Shown: piece after piece, positions 55,930-64,000 of the stretch
How positions within the stretch are numbered: the first letter of the stretch is position 1
How the letters are laid out: each line of letters begins with the position of its first letter
Origin: Pleurocapsa sp. PCC 7319
GTDB taxonomy: Bacteria > Cyanobacteriota > Cyanobacteriia > Cyanobacteriales > Xenococcaceae
Length of the DNA: 64,000 nucleotides
Assembly (NCBI RefSeq): GCF_000332195.1
Contig: NZ_KB235922.1
Span: forward strand, 1,175,902 to 1,239,901
Direction: 5' to 3'
Made by a program: the position numbers and the translations under genes
Notes under the pieces: generated by a model
The model's database searches: none
Told to the model about the DNA's origin: nothing
The model's input: the letters and a program-made list of their open reading frames with translations, nothing else

Positions 55930-56178
55930 TTATTCATTATTTTGAAACATTTCATAGTATGGAATATTATTCTTGATTGCGTAATCAGTTTTAGAGGAAT
56001 AAAAATCACCATGGCGATCGTGAAAAGCCCAAGTAGTTGGAAATTGCATGATCGCACCCATGGTAAGAGGCACACCAGATTCCTTAAGAGCTTTAACACG
56101 TCGGTGCAAAGTACTTCTAGAAAGACCAGTTTCCTCAATTAGCTGGCGGTAACTATATTTTTTACCATCAATCAGCAT
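55930..56178 (-). CDS. Small helix-turn-helix protein
   Basis: The 82-residue protein has an N-terminal HTH (SYRQLIEETGLSRSTLHRRVKALKE), where the second helix LSRSTLHRRVK would read DNA, and a short C-terminal part of unknown fold. I do not recognise the family. Its start is 22 bases from palindrome copy 4, so it could regulate itself and the other palindromes; this is inference. It lies in the same island as the MOSC gene. Confidence 0.65.
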   Translation of the reverse strand: MLIDGKKYSYRQLIEETGLSRSTLHRRVKALKESGVPLTMGAIMQFPTTWAFHDRHGDFYSSKTDYAIKNNIPYYEMFQNNE

Positions 56179-56200
56179 AAAGCAGAATTTTCTTTTAGAT

Positions 56201-56226
56201 TGTGTCAGAAATATAATTTTGACACA
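56201..56226. promoter_or_regulatory. TGTGTCA-N12-TGACACA palindrome, copy 4, upstream of HTH gene
   Basis: TGTGTCA and TGACACA arms (7 bp) with a 12-base spacer, 22 bases upstream of the HTH gene's ATG (minus strand). Confidence 0.72.
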
Positions 56227-56378
56227 TAGTTAATGAATTGGCTCTAATAATTAGCTACAAAATTCAATGGAAAAATAAGTGAATGGGTGACAGCGATCGC
56301 TAATAACAATCAAGTTCAAATTCTCAAATAAAAATCTCCATTATCAAGAACCTACAGCAATTCTTTTAATCATAAATT

Positions 56379-56404
56379 TGTGTCAAATATTTAAATTTGA
56401 CACA
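56379..56404. promoter_or_regulatory. TGTGTCA-N12-TGACACA palindrome, copy 5
   Basis: TGTGTCA and TGACACA with a 12-base spacer in the 56179-56584 gap, which otherwise shows no gene. Copies 4 and 5 are 178 bp apart, close to the 184 bp between copies 1 and 2. Confidence 0.72.
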
Positions 56405-56584
56405 TTATATTAAGATTTAGACCACCTGTAACAATTCTGAATTCGTGAACTTTATCCATCCTCAGCAATACAAAGTTAGTAGATCGAAAAAGAGATTAAA
56501 GCCATGAGTTATAGTTCATAAGAACTAAATAATCGTCAGGTACATCTATTTCAATTTCGGCTTTTGGTGTTCCTCTCATCAGTA

Positions 56585-59500
56585 TCAACCAAAAATATAG
56601 CAAGTAGTATATTTGATAGCTTCATTTTGGCTCGAACTAGTGAATGGTTGTGCTGTAAGAACTACATTACCTTGAGAATTTACTCTCCATCCTTGAGCTT
56701 CTACAATTTGTTTTGGTTTTGATTTAGCATTAACTGCAACATCCTTAATTGTTCTACCTGACGAATTACGAAAACCATTATCAACAGAACGTAAATCTTC
56801 CCAGGTATTATTGCTGTTGATTTTATCTGGATTGTCAGGTAGACCCCCGCGACCTATATTAATAAAACTATCTTGACGTTTTTGTCTGTGACAACTTTGT
56901 AAAGGCTTAGGGCTAATAAATTTAATGGGAAGTTTTGTTAATCCTCTACTAGGATCTATTTCAGGAGTGTCGATGGAAATATTGCCATCAAAGCCAAATT
57001 CTGAACTAGCATCAATATCATTAGTAACATTATTAGCAGTAGCCTTACGTTCTGCTAAACCAAAAATTTGCTGAGCAGAAATATTAATATTGCCACCTTG
57101 ACCTACCAGACCATTAGCTATTACATCGTTACCATTACTGAATATTTCATTGGGAAAGGCAACAACAAATTTTGTAGTAATGTCAATATTGCCGCCATCA
57201 GCATCGCCAGTCGCTTGGGCAGATATCAAACTACTATTGCGCATACTCAAAGTATCGTCAATTCTTAGTATGATGTTTCCACCTTCTCCTGCGCTGGTAG
57301 CTGCAGCGATCTGACCTCCATCCTCTAAGGTAAGAGTACCTGTCTGAATATTGATAATCCCTCCACTGCCTTGATTCTCACTGTTAGCAAAAACACTCGA
57401 TATTTGGCGGTCATCTCCAATACCAACCTGGGTAAAATTTTCTCTTCCCTCTTGCTCAGTTAAACGTCCATTAACTGTTATTTCTTCTGAATTTCGTCCT
57501 ATTGACTCTCGTGTTCTTTTTTCAGCTTTAAAACGTTCCGAAAAAGTCGGGTCACTGCCGAAAACCCTAATACTGTCTTTAATATTGAGAGTAATTTTAC
57601 CAGCGTCGCCAATTCCCAAACCATCGGCTATTATTTGTCCACCATCACCAAGTTCCAGTTGAATTGCATCAATAAATATATCGCCTCCTTGTCCCTGAGC
57701 TGTGGATTCAACTTCTGCGCTAACAACACCTCCATCTAAGATTTTTAAATTGGGAGTTGAAATTACAATATCGCCACCCTGACCTGAAGCCTTTTCTTCA
57801 ACAGATGTATACAAACCACTAGAACCACCTTCTGCTATCGGGTTTCTTCTTACTATTTCTCCAGTCATCTCGTCTCTTAAAATTCTGTCAAGATATAGAA
57901 AATCGCTAATGCCAGAAATAACTACTGAATCTGAGGCATTGACTTCGATCTTGCCGGCATTTCCCTCTCCTTTAGTGGTCGATAATATTGTCGACCCCTC
58001 ATGTATCTCAACAGTATGGGCATTAATCTCGATATTTCCAGCATTACCTATAGTCATTGCCTCTGTTATCGATTGAATAGTACTATCTTTGTCGAGAGTT
58101 AGTGAGCCAGTATCGATGAAGATATTACCAGCGTTACCTTGTGCTTCTTCTCTTATTTCTGAAGCCAAGAAAGCTTCTCCTCTTAAAGATAAAGAATTGG
58201 TTTGAATCTCAATATTCCCGCCGTTACCTTGTGCCCTATCAAATACACTTGTTTCGATTAGAGATCTGTCGGCTGAACTACTATCTTCCTTGAGACTGGG
58301 TGAATTCAGTATTAGAGAGCCTGTCTTAATCTCGATATTGCCGGCCTCACCTACCGCATCTGGACCAAGTTCCGTTAATAATGTGCTACCCGGATTGATA
58401 GTCATTGTCTCAGCCTCGATCTCGATATCTCCACCGGTACCTTTTCCTTCTCGACGTACCGAAGTTGCCAATCTAGTGCCAGCATCATTGAGAGTCAGTG
58501 AGCCAGTTGACACGAGAATTTTGCCAGCAATACCTTCTGCACCTTGACCAATTGAAGTCCTTAATTGAGCTCTATTAGCCAGGATAAATGAGTCAGAAGA
58601 GATTTTAATTATGCCACTGTTACCTTTGGCTCCAACTTCTAAATTGCTAAAGATACCAGTTGGATATTCACTATTAACATCTGGAGCATTGTCAAACCCT
58701 TGAATTTCAATGTTTTCACGGGCATTAACCGTCACATCCCCCGCATTACCCTGCCCAAAAATAGTCGACCCAATTCTTCCTCCGGAAGTGATGGATAATG
58801 AGCCAGCCTCAATGCTAATCTTGCCTGCATTGCCGACTGCATTGAAACTAGAAGTATAATCTTCTTCTCCTTCATCTTCTAAGATATTTTCTTCGCCAAC
58901 ATTATTGAAAATACCGCTTTCAGGTCCATTGATGATGACAGCTTCCTCAACATTGAGCTTGATATCTCCTGCTTGAGCGGTAGAAGAATTTACTTCTTTA
59001 TCTATCCCCGCTATCAGACGACTTCCTTGGCTTAATTCCAAATTTTGAGCATTAATATTAATCGCCCCTCCCCCAGTATCAACTACGTTAACCAGAGCAC
59101 CATGAGTAAGGGACACATTTTCTTTAGTTATCTCTTGAGGAAAACTTAAACTACCATCAGCACTAATACCAACGATTCCTGCTGCTGATAATCCACCTAG
59201 TTGGATGTTACCTCCAGATGCTGTTAATATTCCTCCTTCTAAATTAATATTCCCTCCGACTAGATTAAGATTTTTTGTGTTTGAGACTTCTAAGCCGACT
59301 TTTTCATCCGCACTATTTTTCACTAAAGAACGATTAATAATATCCCCTGGATTATTACCCAGGTTCAGACCAATAGGTTGATTAATAGTTAACAGTGGTT
59401 TTGTTTGGTTATCAGTAGCCTTAAATTCAACATTATCAGGAAATAAAATACTTTCTGCTGTACTACCATAAAATGAACCACCAATATCTAAACTGGCACC

Positions 59501-59860
59501 CTCACCGAAAATAATCCCTGCTGGATTGATGAGAAATAAATTAGCATCGCCATTAGTACGAATCAAACCATTTATATATGAAATATTCCCGCCAGTAATC
59601 CTAGAGAAAATATTTTCTATATCTACTGCATTATTAAACCAGGCTTCTTTCCCAGAAGAAATAGAGAATTGTTCAAAGCTATGAAAAAGATTAGTTCCCG
59701 CTCTATCTCCTCGATCAATAACTAAACGATTGCCCTCAGTATTGACGGTAGTTGGGGTTGTCCGATCGGGAATTATTTGAGCGATCGCGACGTGGCTATC
59801 GAAAAGCAAGTAAACAATTAGAGAACTGATAGAAATATAACTAGAAAAAAATTTATTCAT
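56585..59860 (-). CDS. Filamentous hemagglutinin-like (two-partner secretion) exoprotein
   Basis: The 1091-residue protein has a signal peptide (SISSLIVYLLFDSHVAIAQ), then the TPS domain at about 28-140 (HSFEQFSISSGKEAWFNN; ISYINGLIRTNGDANLFLINPAGIIFG as GLIRTNGDANLFLINPAGII) and a long beta-helix of repeated NIxI/GNAGNI/GGxIxI units. The C-terminal part has CHRQKRQDSF. It is a TpsA exoprotein needing a TpsB (ShlB/FhaC) transporter, which is not in the window. It is divergent from the CHAT gene (80 bp). Confidence 0.88.
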   Translation of the reverse strand: MNKFFSSYISISSLIVYLLFDSHVAIAQIIPDRTTPTTVNTEGNRLVIDRGDRAGTNLFHSFEQFSISSGKEAWFNNAVDIENIFSRITGGNISYINGLIRTNGDANLFLINPAGIIFGEGASLDIGGSFYGSTAESILFPDNVEFKATDNQTKPLLTINQPIGLNLGNNPGDIINRSLVKNSADEKVGLEVSNTKNLNLVGGNINLEGGILTASGGNIQLGGLSAAGIVGISADGSLSFPQEITKENVSLTHGALVNVVDTGGGAININAQNLELSQGSRLIAGIDKEVNSSTAQAGDIKLNVEEAVIINGPESGIFNNVGEENILEDEGEEDYTSSFNAVGNAGKISIEAGSLSITSGGRIGSTIFGQGNAGDVTVNARENIEIQGFDNAPDVNSEYPTGIFSNLEVGAKGNSGIIKISSDSFILANRAQLRTSIGQGAEGIAGKILVSTGSLTLNDAGTRLATSVRREGKGTGGDIEIEAETMTINPGSTLLTELGPDAVGEAGNIEIKTGSLILNSPSLKEDSSSADRSLIETSVFDRAQGNGGNIEIQTNSLSLRGEAFLASEIREEAQGNAGNIFIDTGSLTLDKDSTIQSITEAMTIGNAGNIEINAHTVEIHEGSTILSTTKGEGNAGKIEVNASDSVVISGISDFLYLDRILRDEMTGEIVRRNPIAEGGSSGLYTSVEEKASGQGGDIVISTPNLKILDGGVVSAEVESTAQGQGGDIFIDAIQLELGDGGQIIADGLGIGDAGKITLNIKDSIRVFGSDPTFSERFKAEKRTRESIGRNSEEITVNGRLTEQEGRENFTQVGIGDDRQISSVFANSENQGSGGIINIQTGTLTLEDGGQIAAATSAGEGGNIILRIDDTLSMRNSSLISAQATGDADGGNIDITTKFVVAFPNEIFSNGNDVIANGLVGQGGNINISAQQIFGLAERKATANNVTNDIDASSEFGFDGNISIDTPEIDPSRGLTKLPIKFISPKPLQSCHRQKRQDSFINIGRGGLPDNPDKINSNNTWEDLRSVDNGFRNSSGRTIKDVAVNAKSKPKQIVEAQGWRVNSQGNVVLTAQPFTSSSQNEAIKYTTCYIFG

Positions 59861-59940
59861 TTGAATAAATCGCTTATTATAAGATTATTTTCCATTGAAA
59901 TATATTTAATCACAATCATGGAAATGATTGAAATATATTT

Positions 59941-62688
59941 ATGCTTAGAAGAATTGGCTCGATTTGGAACCATCTTGTAACTCGATACCTAATAGTTTGG
60001 TTTTATATAGGTTTGATTTTAGCAATCGTTCAATTTCCCGTTGCGTCTCAAATATCATCAGTCCAGATATCAAATTTAGAACAACTGATTCAACAGGGTC
60101 GAGATGATTATGCTCGCTCTCAATTTGCTACGGCAGCAGCCAAATGGCAAAAAGCTCTAGCAATATCCACAGCAAGGGGGAATAAATTACAACAAGCTCA
60201 AGCTTTAACTTATCTATCTTTAGTTGAACAAAAATCTGAAAAATGGTTAGTAGCCAATATTAAGATCAACCATAGTCTGCAATTACTGAAAGATATAGAA
60301 CTTAAGACTGTTGATTTTCAATTAATTTTAGCTCAGACTTTAAATGCCCAGGGAGCGATCGCCCTAGCTTTGGGAAAGTTTGAATCTGCCCTCCTAGCTT
60401 GGCAGAAAGCTAGCAAAATTTATGAACAATTAGGTGATTCAACAGGAATTACCGGAAGTCTAATTAATCAAGCACAGGCTTTAGAAAAATTAGGTTTTTA
60501 TCGTCGCACCTGCAAAACTTTATTAAAAGCAGCTACCAATGATTACAGTTGTGATTTTTCTAATATGAACGATTGGAAAATGGTGCTGAAAAGTTTTGAG
60601 CAACTAAAAGAACATAAACTCAAAATATTAGGTCTACAAAGTCTGGGCAATATTTTACGTCAGCTTGGAGACTGGAAGCATTCGGAACAAGTTTTAAAGC
60701 AAAGTTTGCAATTAGAGCAATCTTCACAGGAGAAAAGTATTACTTTACTTAGTTTGGCTCAACTCAACAAAGCTAAATATAAACAAGCCCGCAGTCTACA
60801 TAACAAAACATATTTACCAAAGATTAAACAGGAAGCAAAACAAAAAGCCATAAGTTCTGCTTCTGAGGCTTTACGTTATTATCGAAAGGCAAAAAAAACT
60901 GTCACTAAATCCGGTGTCAAAGACATTATGACCCAGGTACAACTGAATGAGCTTAGTCTGTTGCTCAGTTTACGACAGTGGTTTATTAGTCAAAGTTTAA
61001 ATTTACATGATATCGACTCTCGAATTAATAGTTTAGTTGAAACACTAATAAATAGTCCAGTTTTCACTAGATCTTCCAGTCATTTTGCAATTCAGGCACA
61101 GCTAAATTTTGCCCAAAGTCTGATGGAAATTGAGCCAAAACAACAGTTAGCAATCCCGTATATTAATCAAGCTCAAACTCAAGCCAGGCAATTGTCAGAC
61201 TCTAGATCGGAATCTTTGGCTTTGGGTATTAGGGGTCATTTCTACGAAAAGCAAGCAAACTGGTCACAAGCTGAAAAGTTTAGTCGATCAGCTTTAAATA
61301 TATCTCAGACTATTAATGCTACAGATCTTAATGCTCAATGGCGATCACAATTAGGTCGTATATATCAAGCTCAAGGAAGAATCAACCGAGCTATTATTGC
61401 TTTTCAGGGTTCTGTTGCAGACCTAAATATTCTACGACAAGATCTGGTGTCAATAAGTTCAGAAATTCAATTTAGCTGGCAACAGGATATAGAAACTAGC
61501 TACCGAAATTTAGTGGAGCTAATGATAACTCAAGCACCAGATCGTAAGTTAACTCAAGCTAATTTGCAGCAAACAATAGAAATTCTAGATGATTTAAGAA
61601 TTGCTGAAGTCGAAGATTTTTTGAATTGTAATCTTCCTTCTAACACAAACTTTAATCAACAAGAAATCGAGCCGACAGCAGCTTTGATCTATCCTATTAT
61701 TTTGGAAAATCAATTAGAGATAGTTGTCAGATTACCAAAATCGTCAAAACTACAAAGTTATAGTATTCCTATATCAAGATATGAATTAGAACAAACTTTA
61801 ATTCAGTGGCGTACTGAATTAGAAAGACGCTTTATTTCCCCGAAAAGTTTACTATTGTCTCAAAAAGTTTACAGTTGGTTAGTAAAACCAATTGAAGAAA
61901 CGTTAGTACAAGCCAAGATAAAAACTCTTGTTTTTCTATTAGATGGTGGTTTTCGTAATTTACCATTAGCAGCGTTATATGATGGTCAACAATACTTAAT
62001 TGAAAAACAATATGCTGTTGCTACTATTCCCAGTTTAAAATTACTCTCATCACAATCTTCAACCAAAAATAATCTTAATGTCTTGGCATTTGGTCTCTCT
62101 GAGATTAGACCAGACTTTATAGCTCATCAAGGCTTTAGCACATTGGATAATGTAAAAACTGAATTAACAGAAATTAGCTCTCAAGTTACTTCCAAGAAGT
62201 ATTTAGATCGAGAATTTACAAGCAACAACTTACAACAGCAAATTAATGCCCTAAATTTTCCCATACTTCATCTAGCTACTCATGGTCAATTTAGTTCCGA
62301 ATTAGCACAAACATTTCTACTGGCTTGGGACAAAAGGATTGATGTGAGTAATTTGAGCAATATATTACAACTAAGAAAACAAAGTGATTTGCAACCAATT
62401 GAATTATTAGTATTAAGTGCTTGTCAGACCGCTGCGGGGGATAATCAAGCTACGATCGGACTAGCGGGAATCGCAATTGAATCGGGGGCAAAAAGCACTC
62501 TGGCATCTTTATGGAATGTTCAAGATAGTTCAATTGCTAAATTAATGAGTCAGTTTTATCAAGAACTAGCAAAAAACACAACTAAAGCAGAAGCCCTCAG
62601 ACGCTCTCAAGTCAAACTTTTACATACTCCGGGTTATCAAGCACCTTTTTATTGGTCGCCTTATATTTTGTTGGGTAATTGGTTATAA
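59941..62688 (+). CDS. CHAT domain protein with TPR repeats
   Basis: The 915-residue protein has a signal or anchor segment (IVWFYIGLILAIVQFPVASQ), TPR-like helical repeats to about residue 500, and a C-terminal CHAT protease-like domain with the catalytic pair LHLATHG (His781) and VLSACQTAAGD (Cys828), ending HTPGYQAPFYWSPYILLGNW. CHAT proteins are caspase-like; those linked to TPS adhesins are conserved in cyanobacteria. Both catalytic residues are present. It is divergent from the adhesin gene and convergent with the DUF928 gene. Confidence 0.92.
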   Translation: MLRRIGSIWNHLVTRYLIVWFYIGLILAIVQFPVASQISSVQISNLEQLIQQGRDDYARSQFATAAAKWQKALAISTARGNKLQQAQALTYLSLVEQKSEKWLVANIKINHSLQLLKDIELKTVDFQLILAQTLNAQGAIALALGKFESALLAWQKASKIYEQLGDSTGITGSLINQAQALEKLGFYRRTCKTLLKAATNDYSCDFSNMNDWKMVLKSFEQLKEHKLKILGLQSLGNILRQLGDWKHSEQVLKQSLQLEQSSQEKSITLLSLAQLNKAKYKQARSLHNKTYLPKIKQEAKQKAISSASEALRYYRKAKKTVTKSGVKDIMTQVQLNELSLLLSLRQWFISQSLNLHDIDSRINSLVETLINSPVFTRSSSHFAIQAQLNFAQSLMEIEPKQQLAIPYINQAQTQARQLSDSRSESLALGIRGHFYEKQANWSQAEKFSRSALNISQTINATDLNAQWRSQLGRIYQAQGRINRAIIAFQGSVADLNILRQDLVSISSEIQFSWQQDIETSYRNLVELMITQAPDRKLTQANLQQTIEILDDLRIAEVEDFLNCNLPSNTNFNQQEIEPTAALIYPIILENQLEIVVRLPKSSKLQSYSIPISRYELEQTLIQWRTELERRFISPKSLLLSQKVYSWLVKPIEETLVQAKIKTLVFLLDGGFRNLPLAALYDGQQYLIEKQYAVATIPSLKLLSSQSSTKNNLNVLAFGLSEIRPDFIAHQGFSTLDNVKTELTEISSQVTSKKYLDREFTSNNLQQQINALNFPILHLATHGQFSSELAQTFLLAWDKRIDVSNLSNILQLRKQSDLQPIELLVLSACQTAAGDNQATIGLAGIAIESGAKSTLASLWNVQDSSIAKLMSQFYQELAKNTTKAEALRRSQVKLLHTPGYQAPFYWSPYILLGNWL

Positions 62689-62691
62689 GAT

Positions 62692-63507
62692 TCAGTTGTT
62701 GCTGAGATTAATATCTTGACAATTAACTATAGGATCTGAAGCGATCGCTTTTAAGCCACCTACATCTAATAAATTCGACCAATCATTATTTACCATTCTA
62801 TCTTGGGGACGAGCGCAACGAAGTTTAGCTAAAGAAGTTAGACTATCTTGCCAAATCCCTTTCTGACCATATAAACGAGCTATTTCTAATTGAGATTTGG
62901 CTGCTGCAACTTGCTTGGTTAAATTGATGTTAGAGGGAATTCTGATAATTAAACCTTCAACTGTAGGATTTTGAGCAGGACTTTGCGGATCTACCACAGC
63001 TGATAACTGCCAGCGATATCCTTGATTGACTTTTAAAGGAAAATCAACGGCTAAACCGACTATGCCTTCTGTTGCTGGTAAGTTTACTGACTTTAATGCT
63101 AAAAGACGCTGCTGAGGATCGAGTATGACTAACTCACTTAGTTGAGAAGTTAAAGACGGTGGTACATGGATCCAGATAGTAGGATTTGCTACCAAAGTAG
63201 CTGTCATAAAAGAAAAAGATTCTCCCTGACACCTATTATTCTCAAGCATATCTCTACCCGGTAAGAGGGCAATTAGTTGTCTTTTGCAAGCACCTCGAGT
63301 ACCCCCAGAAGTTCTAGTTGGCGGTCTACCCCATCGGCGATCGTTTTGTGTTTTTTGGGCAAAAGTTTCTAGAGACAATTGAGATTTTTGCTCTTGTCGG
63401 TCAATATTAATTTGAGCCAGAGAACGACGACCAAGAGAAAGGTTCCCCCAAATTAAACTGAAAAATATCAACCAGTAAAAATTTTTGATTATAAGCGAAA
63501 TAAACAT
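62692..63507 (-). CDS. DUF928 secreted protein
   Basis: From the Met at 63507 the protein has 271 residues; a longer frame to 63606 would overlap the CHASE2 gene, so the later start is preferred. It has a signal peptide (SLIIKNFYWLIFFSLIWG) and a DUF928 domain (GTRGACKRQLIALLPG; PTIWIHVPPS; VGLAVDFPLKVNQGYRWQL). DUF928 genes commonly lie beside CHASE2 and CHAT/hemagglutinin genes in cyanobacteria. Function unknown. Confidence 0.85.
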   Translation of the reverse strand: MFISLIIKNFYWLIFFSLIWGNLSLGRRSLAQINIDRQEQKSQLSLETFAQKTQNDRRWGRPPTRTSGGTRGACKRQLIALLPGRDMLENNRCQGESFSFMTATLVANPTIWIHVPPSLTSQLSELVILDPQQRLLALKSVNLPATEGIVGLAVDFPLKVNQGYRWQLSAVVDPQSPAQNPTVEGLIIRIPSNINLTKQVAAAKSQLEIARLYGQKGIWQDSLTSLAKLRCARPQDRMVNNDWSNLLDVGGLKAIASDPIVNCQDINLSNN

Positions 63508-63533
63508 CTTGAATAAATTATGGTCGCCAAGAA

Positions 63534-64000
63534 TTAAACATTGAAATGCTTGATAAAAATAGATGTAGTAGCTAAAGCAATAACAGGCGGAACCAGAGGA
63601 ATCCATCCTCCTTGGTAAAACAAAAGTATGGTAAATCCAGTCAGAATACTTAAGGATAGTAGCAAACTAAGAATTAATTGCTGTTTTGAATTTGAATAGA
63701 TAATTACTCCTACTCCTACTCCAGACCAAATAATTATCCAGAAATATTCTTGTGCTTGTGTCCACCACCAGACTACGGTAGTATTTTTTCCCTCGACAGC
63801 GTTGATAATGCTACCTACTATATGAGCATGAATAGTAACTCCCGATACTTTGGAAGTTGACGACTTTTGTTGTTGAGGAATTAAATGAGTGTCCTTAGAA
63901 CTATTACCAACACCAATTAAAATAATTTTGTCTTGTGCTAAATCAGCAAGCTGTGAATCTATTCCTTCTTCTAAAAAATCTCTCAAGCTGATTTCAGGAA
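63534..64000 (-). CDS. CHASE2 domain protein (5' truncated)
   Basis: The frame runs off the window end, so the N-terminal sensor part is missing. The visible part has the end of CHASE2 (KIILIGVGNSSKDTHLIP; GVTIHAHIVGSIINAVEG) and three hydrophobic segments, with no kinase or cyclase domain before the stop. It is a stand-alone CHASE2 membrane protein, 26 bp upstream of the DUF928 gene on the same strand. Confidence 0.85.
   Translation of the reverse strand, partial: PEISLRDFLEEGIDSQLADLAQDKIILIGVGNSSKDTHLIPQQQKSSTSKVSGVTIHAHIVGSIINAVEGKNTTVVWWWTQAQEYFWIIIWSGVGVGVIIYSNSKQQLILSLLLSLSILTGFTILLFYQGGWIPLVPPVIALATTSIFIKHFNV

Noticed and set aside
55857-56138. Overlapping 93-codon minus-strand ORF
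   Set aside because: It shares bases with the HTH gene in another frame and has Cys/Leu-rich shadow-like composition.
54697-56404. CRISPR array or integron attC sites
   Set aside because: The palindromes are not evenly spaced as in CRISPR and lack attC core sites (GTTRRRY) or an integrase gene.

Overview
The window is chromosomal DNA of a cyanobacterium with moderate to low GC. The evidence is the dense scatter of the HIP1 octamer GCGATCGC, a Gap2-type glyceraldehyde-3-phosphate dehydrogenase, a SasA clock kinase, cyanobacteria-restricted families (DUF3038/DUF4335, DUF2808, DUF928), and intergenic arrays of 7-bp tandem repeats (STRR type). No heterocyst, nif or photosystem genes are present. 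Gene style (large adhesins, CHAT and TPR proteins, many sensor kinases) would fit a unicellular or baeocyte-forming, surface-attached lineage, but this is inference.

Layout. 0-2.2 kb: 3' end of a giant Ig-repeat adhesin ending in a DUF4114 domain. 2.2-8 kb: a DNA-phosphorothioation-associated methyltransferase standing alone, a uridine phosphorylase, a secreted collagen-like protein and a TPR protein. 8.1-11.2 kb: MurJ and a Wzx-like flippase. 11.3-18.9 kb: a DUF2442/DUF4160 pair, YbaB, MurB, MurC, Gap2, WecB and small membrane proteins, with a MITE-like element between ybaB and murB. 19.6-26.7 kb: a PilT ATPase coupled to a KaiB-fold protein, a TMEM14 protein, QueA, a Cache/HAMP histidine kinase and a RibD-like reductase. 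26.7-34.7 kb: PolA, a candidate structured RNA, TypA, LspA and a GH57 branching enzyme. 34.9-41.7 kb: SasA, a GAF histidine kinase, a small secreted protein and PEP carboxylase. 42-49.4 kb: a PhzF protein, the rpmH-rnpA-PH domain-yidC-jag-DUF177 block, a DUF2808 protein, Apt, and the DUF3038-DUF4335 pair. 50.1-56.6 kb: an unusual receiver-domain/MsrQ-like membrane fusion, GlgA, an M28 peptidase, and a small accessory island (MOSC protein, broken GNAT gene, HTH protein) carrying five copies of one palindrome. 56.6-64 kb: a two-partner-secretion hemagglutinin-like protein, a CHAT-TPR protein, a DUF928 protein and a truncated CHASE2 protein.

How they fit together. Cell-wall precursor synthesis and flipping (murB, murC, murJ, wecB, flippase), glycogen synthesis (glgA plus GH57 branching enzyme), central carbon (gap2, ppc) and the membrane-insertion/RNA-processing block (rpmH to jag) are ordinary chromosomal housekeeping. 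The less ordinary parts are the receiver-heme-membrane fusion at 50.2 kb, the palindrome-studded island at 54.7-56.4 kb, the pilT/KaiB-like pair, the orphan phosphorothioation-associated methyltransferase, and the possible structured RNA upstream of typA.
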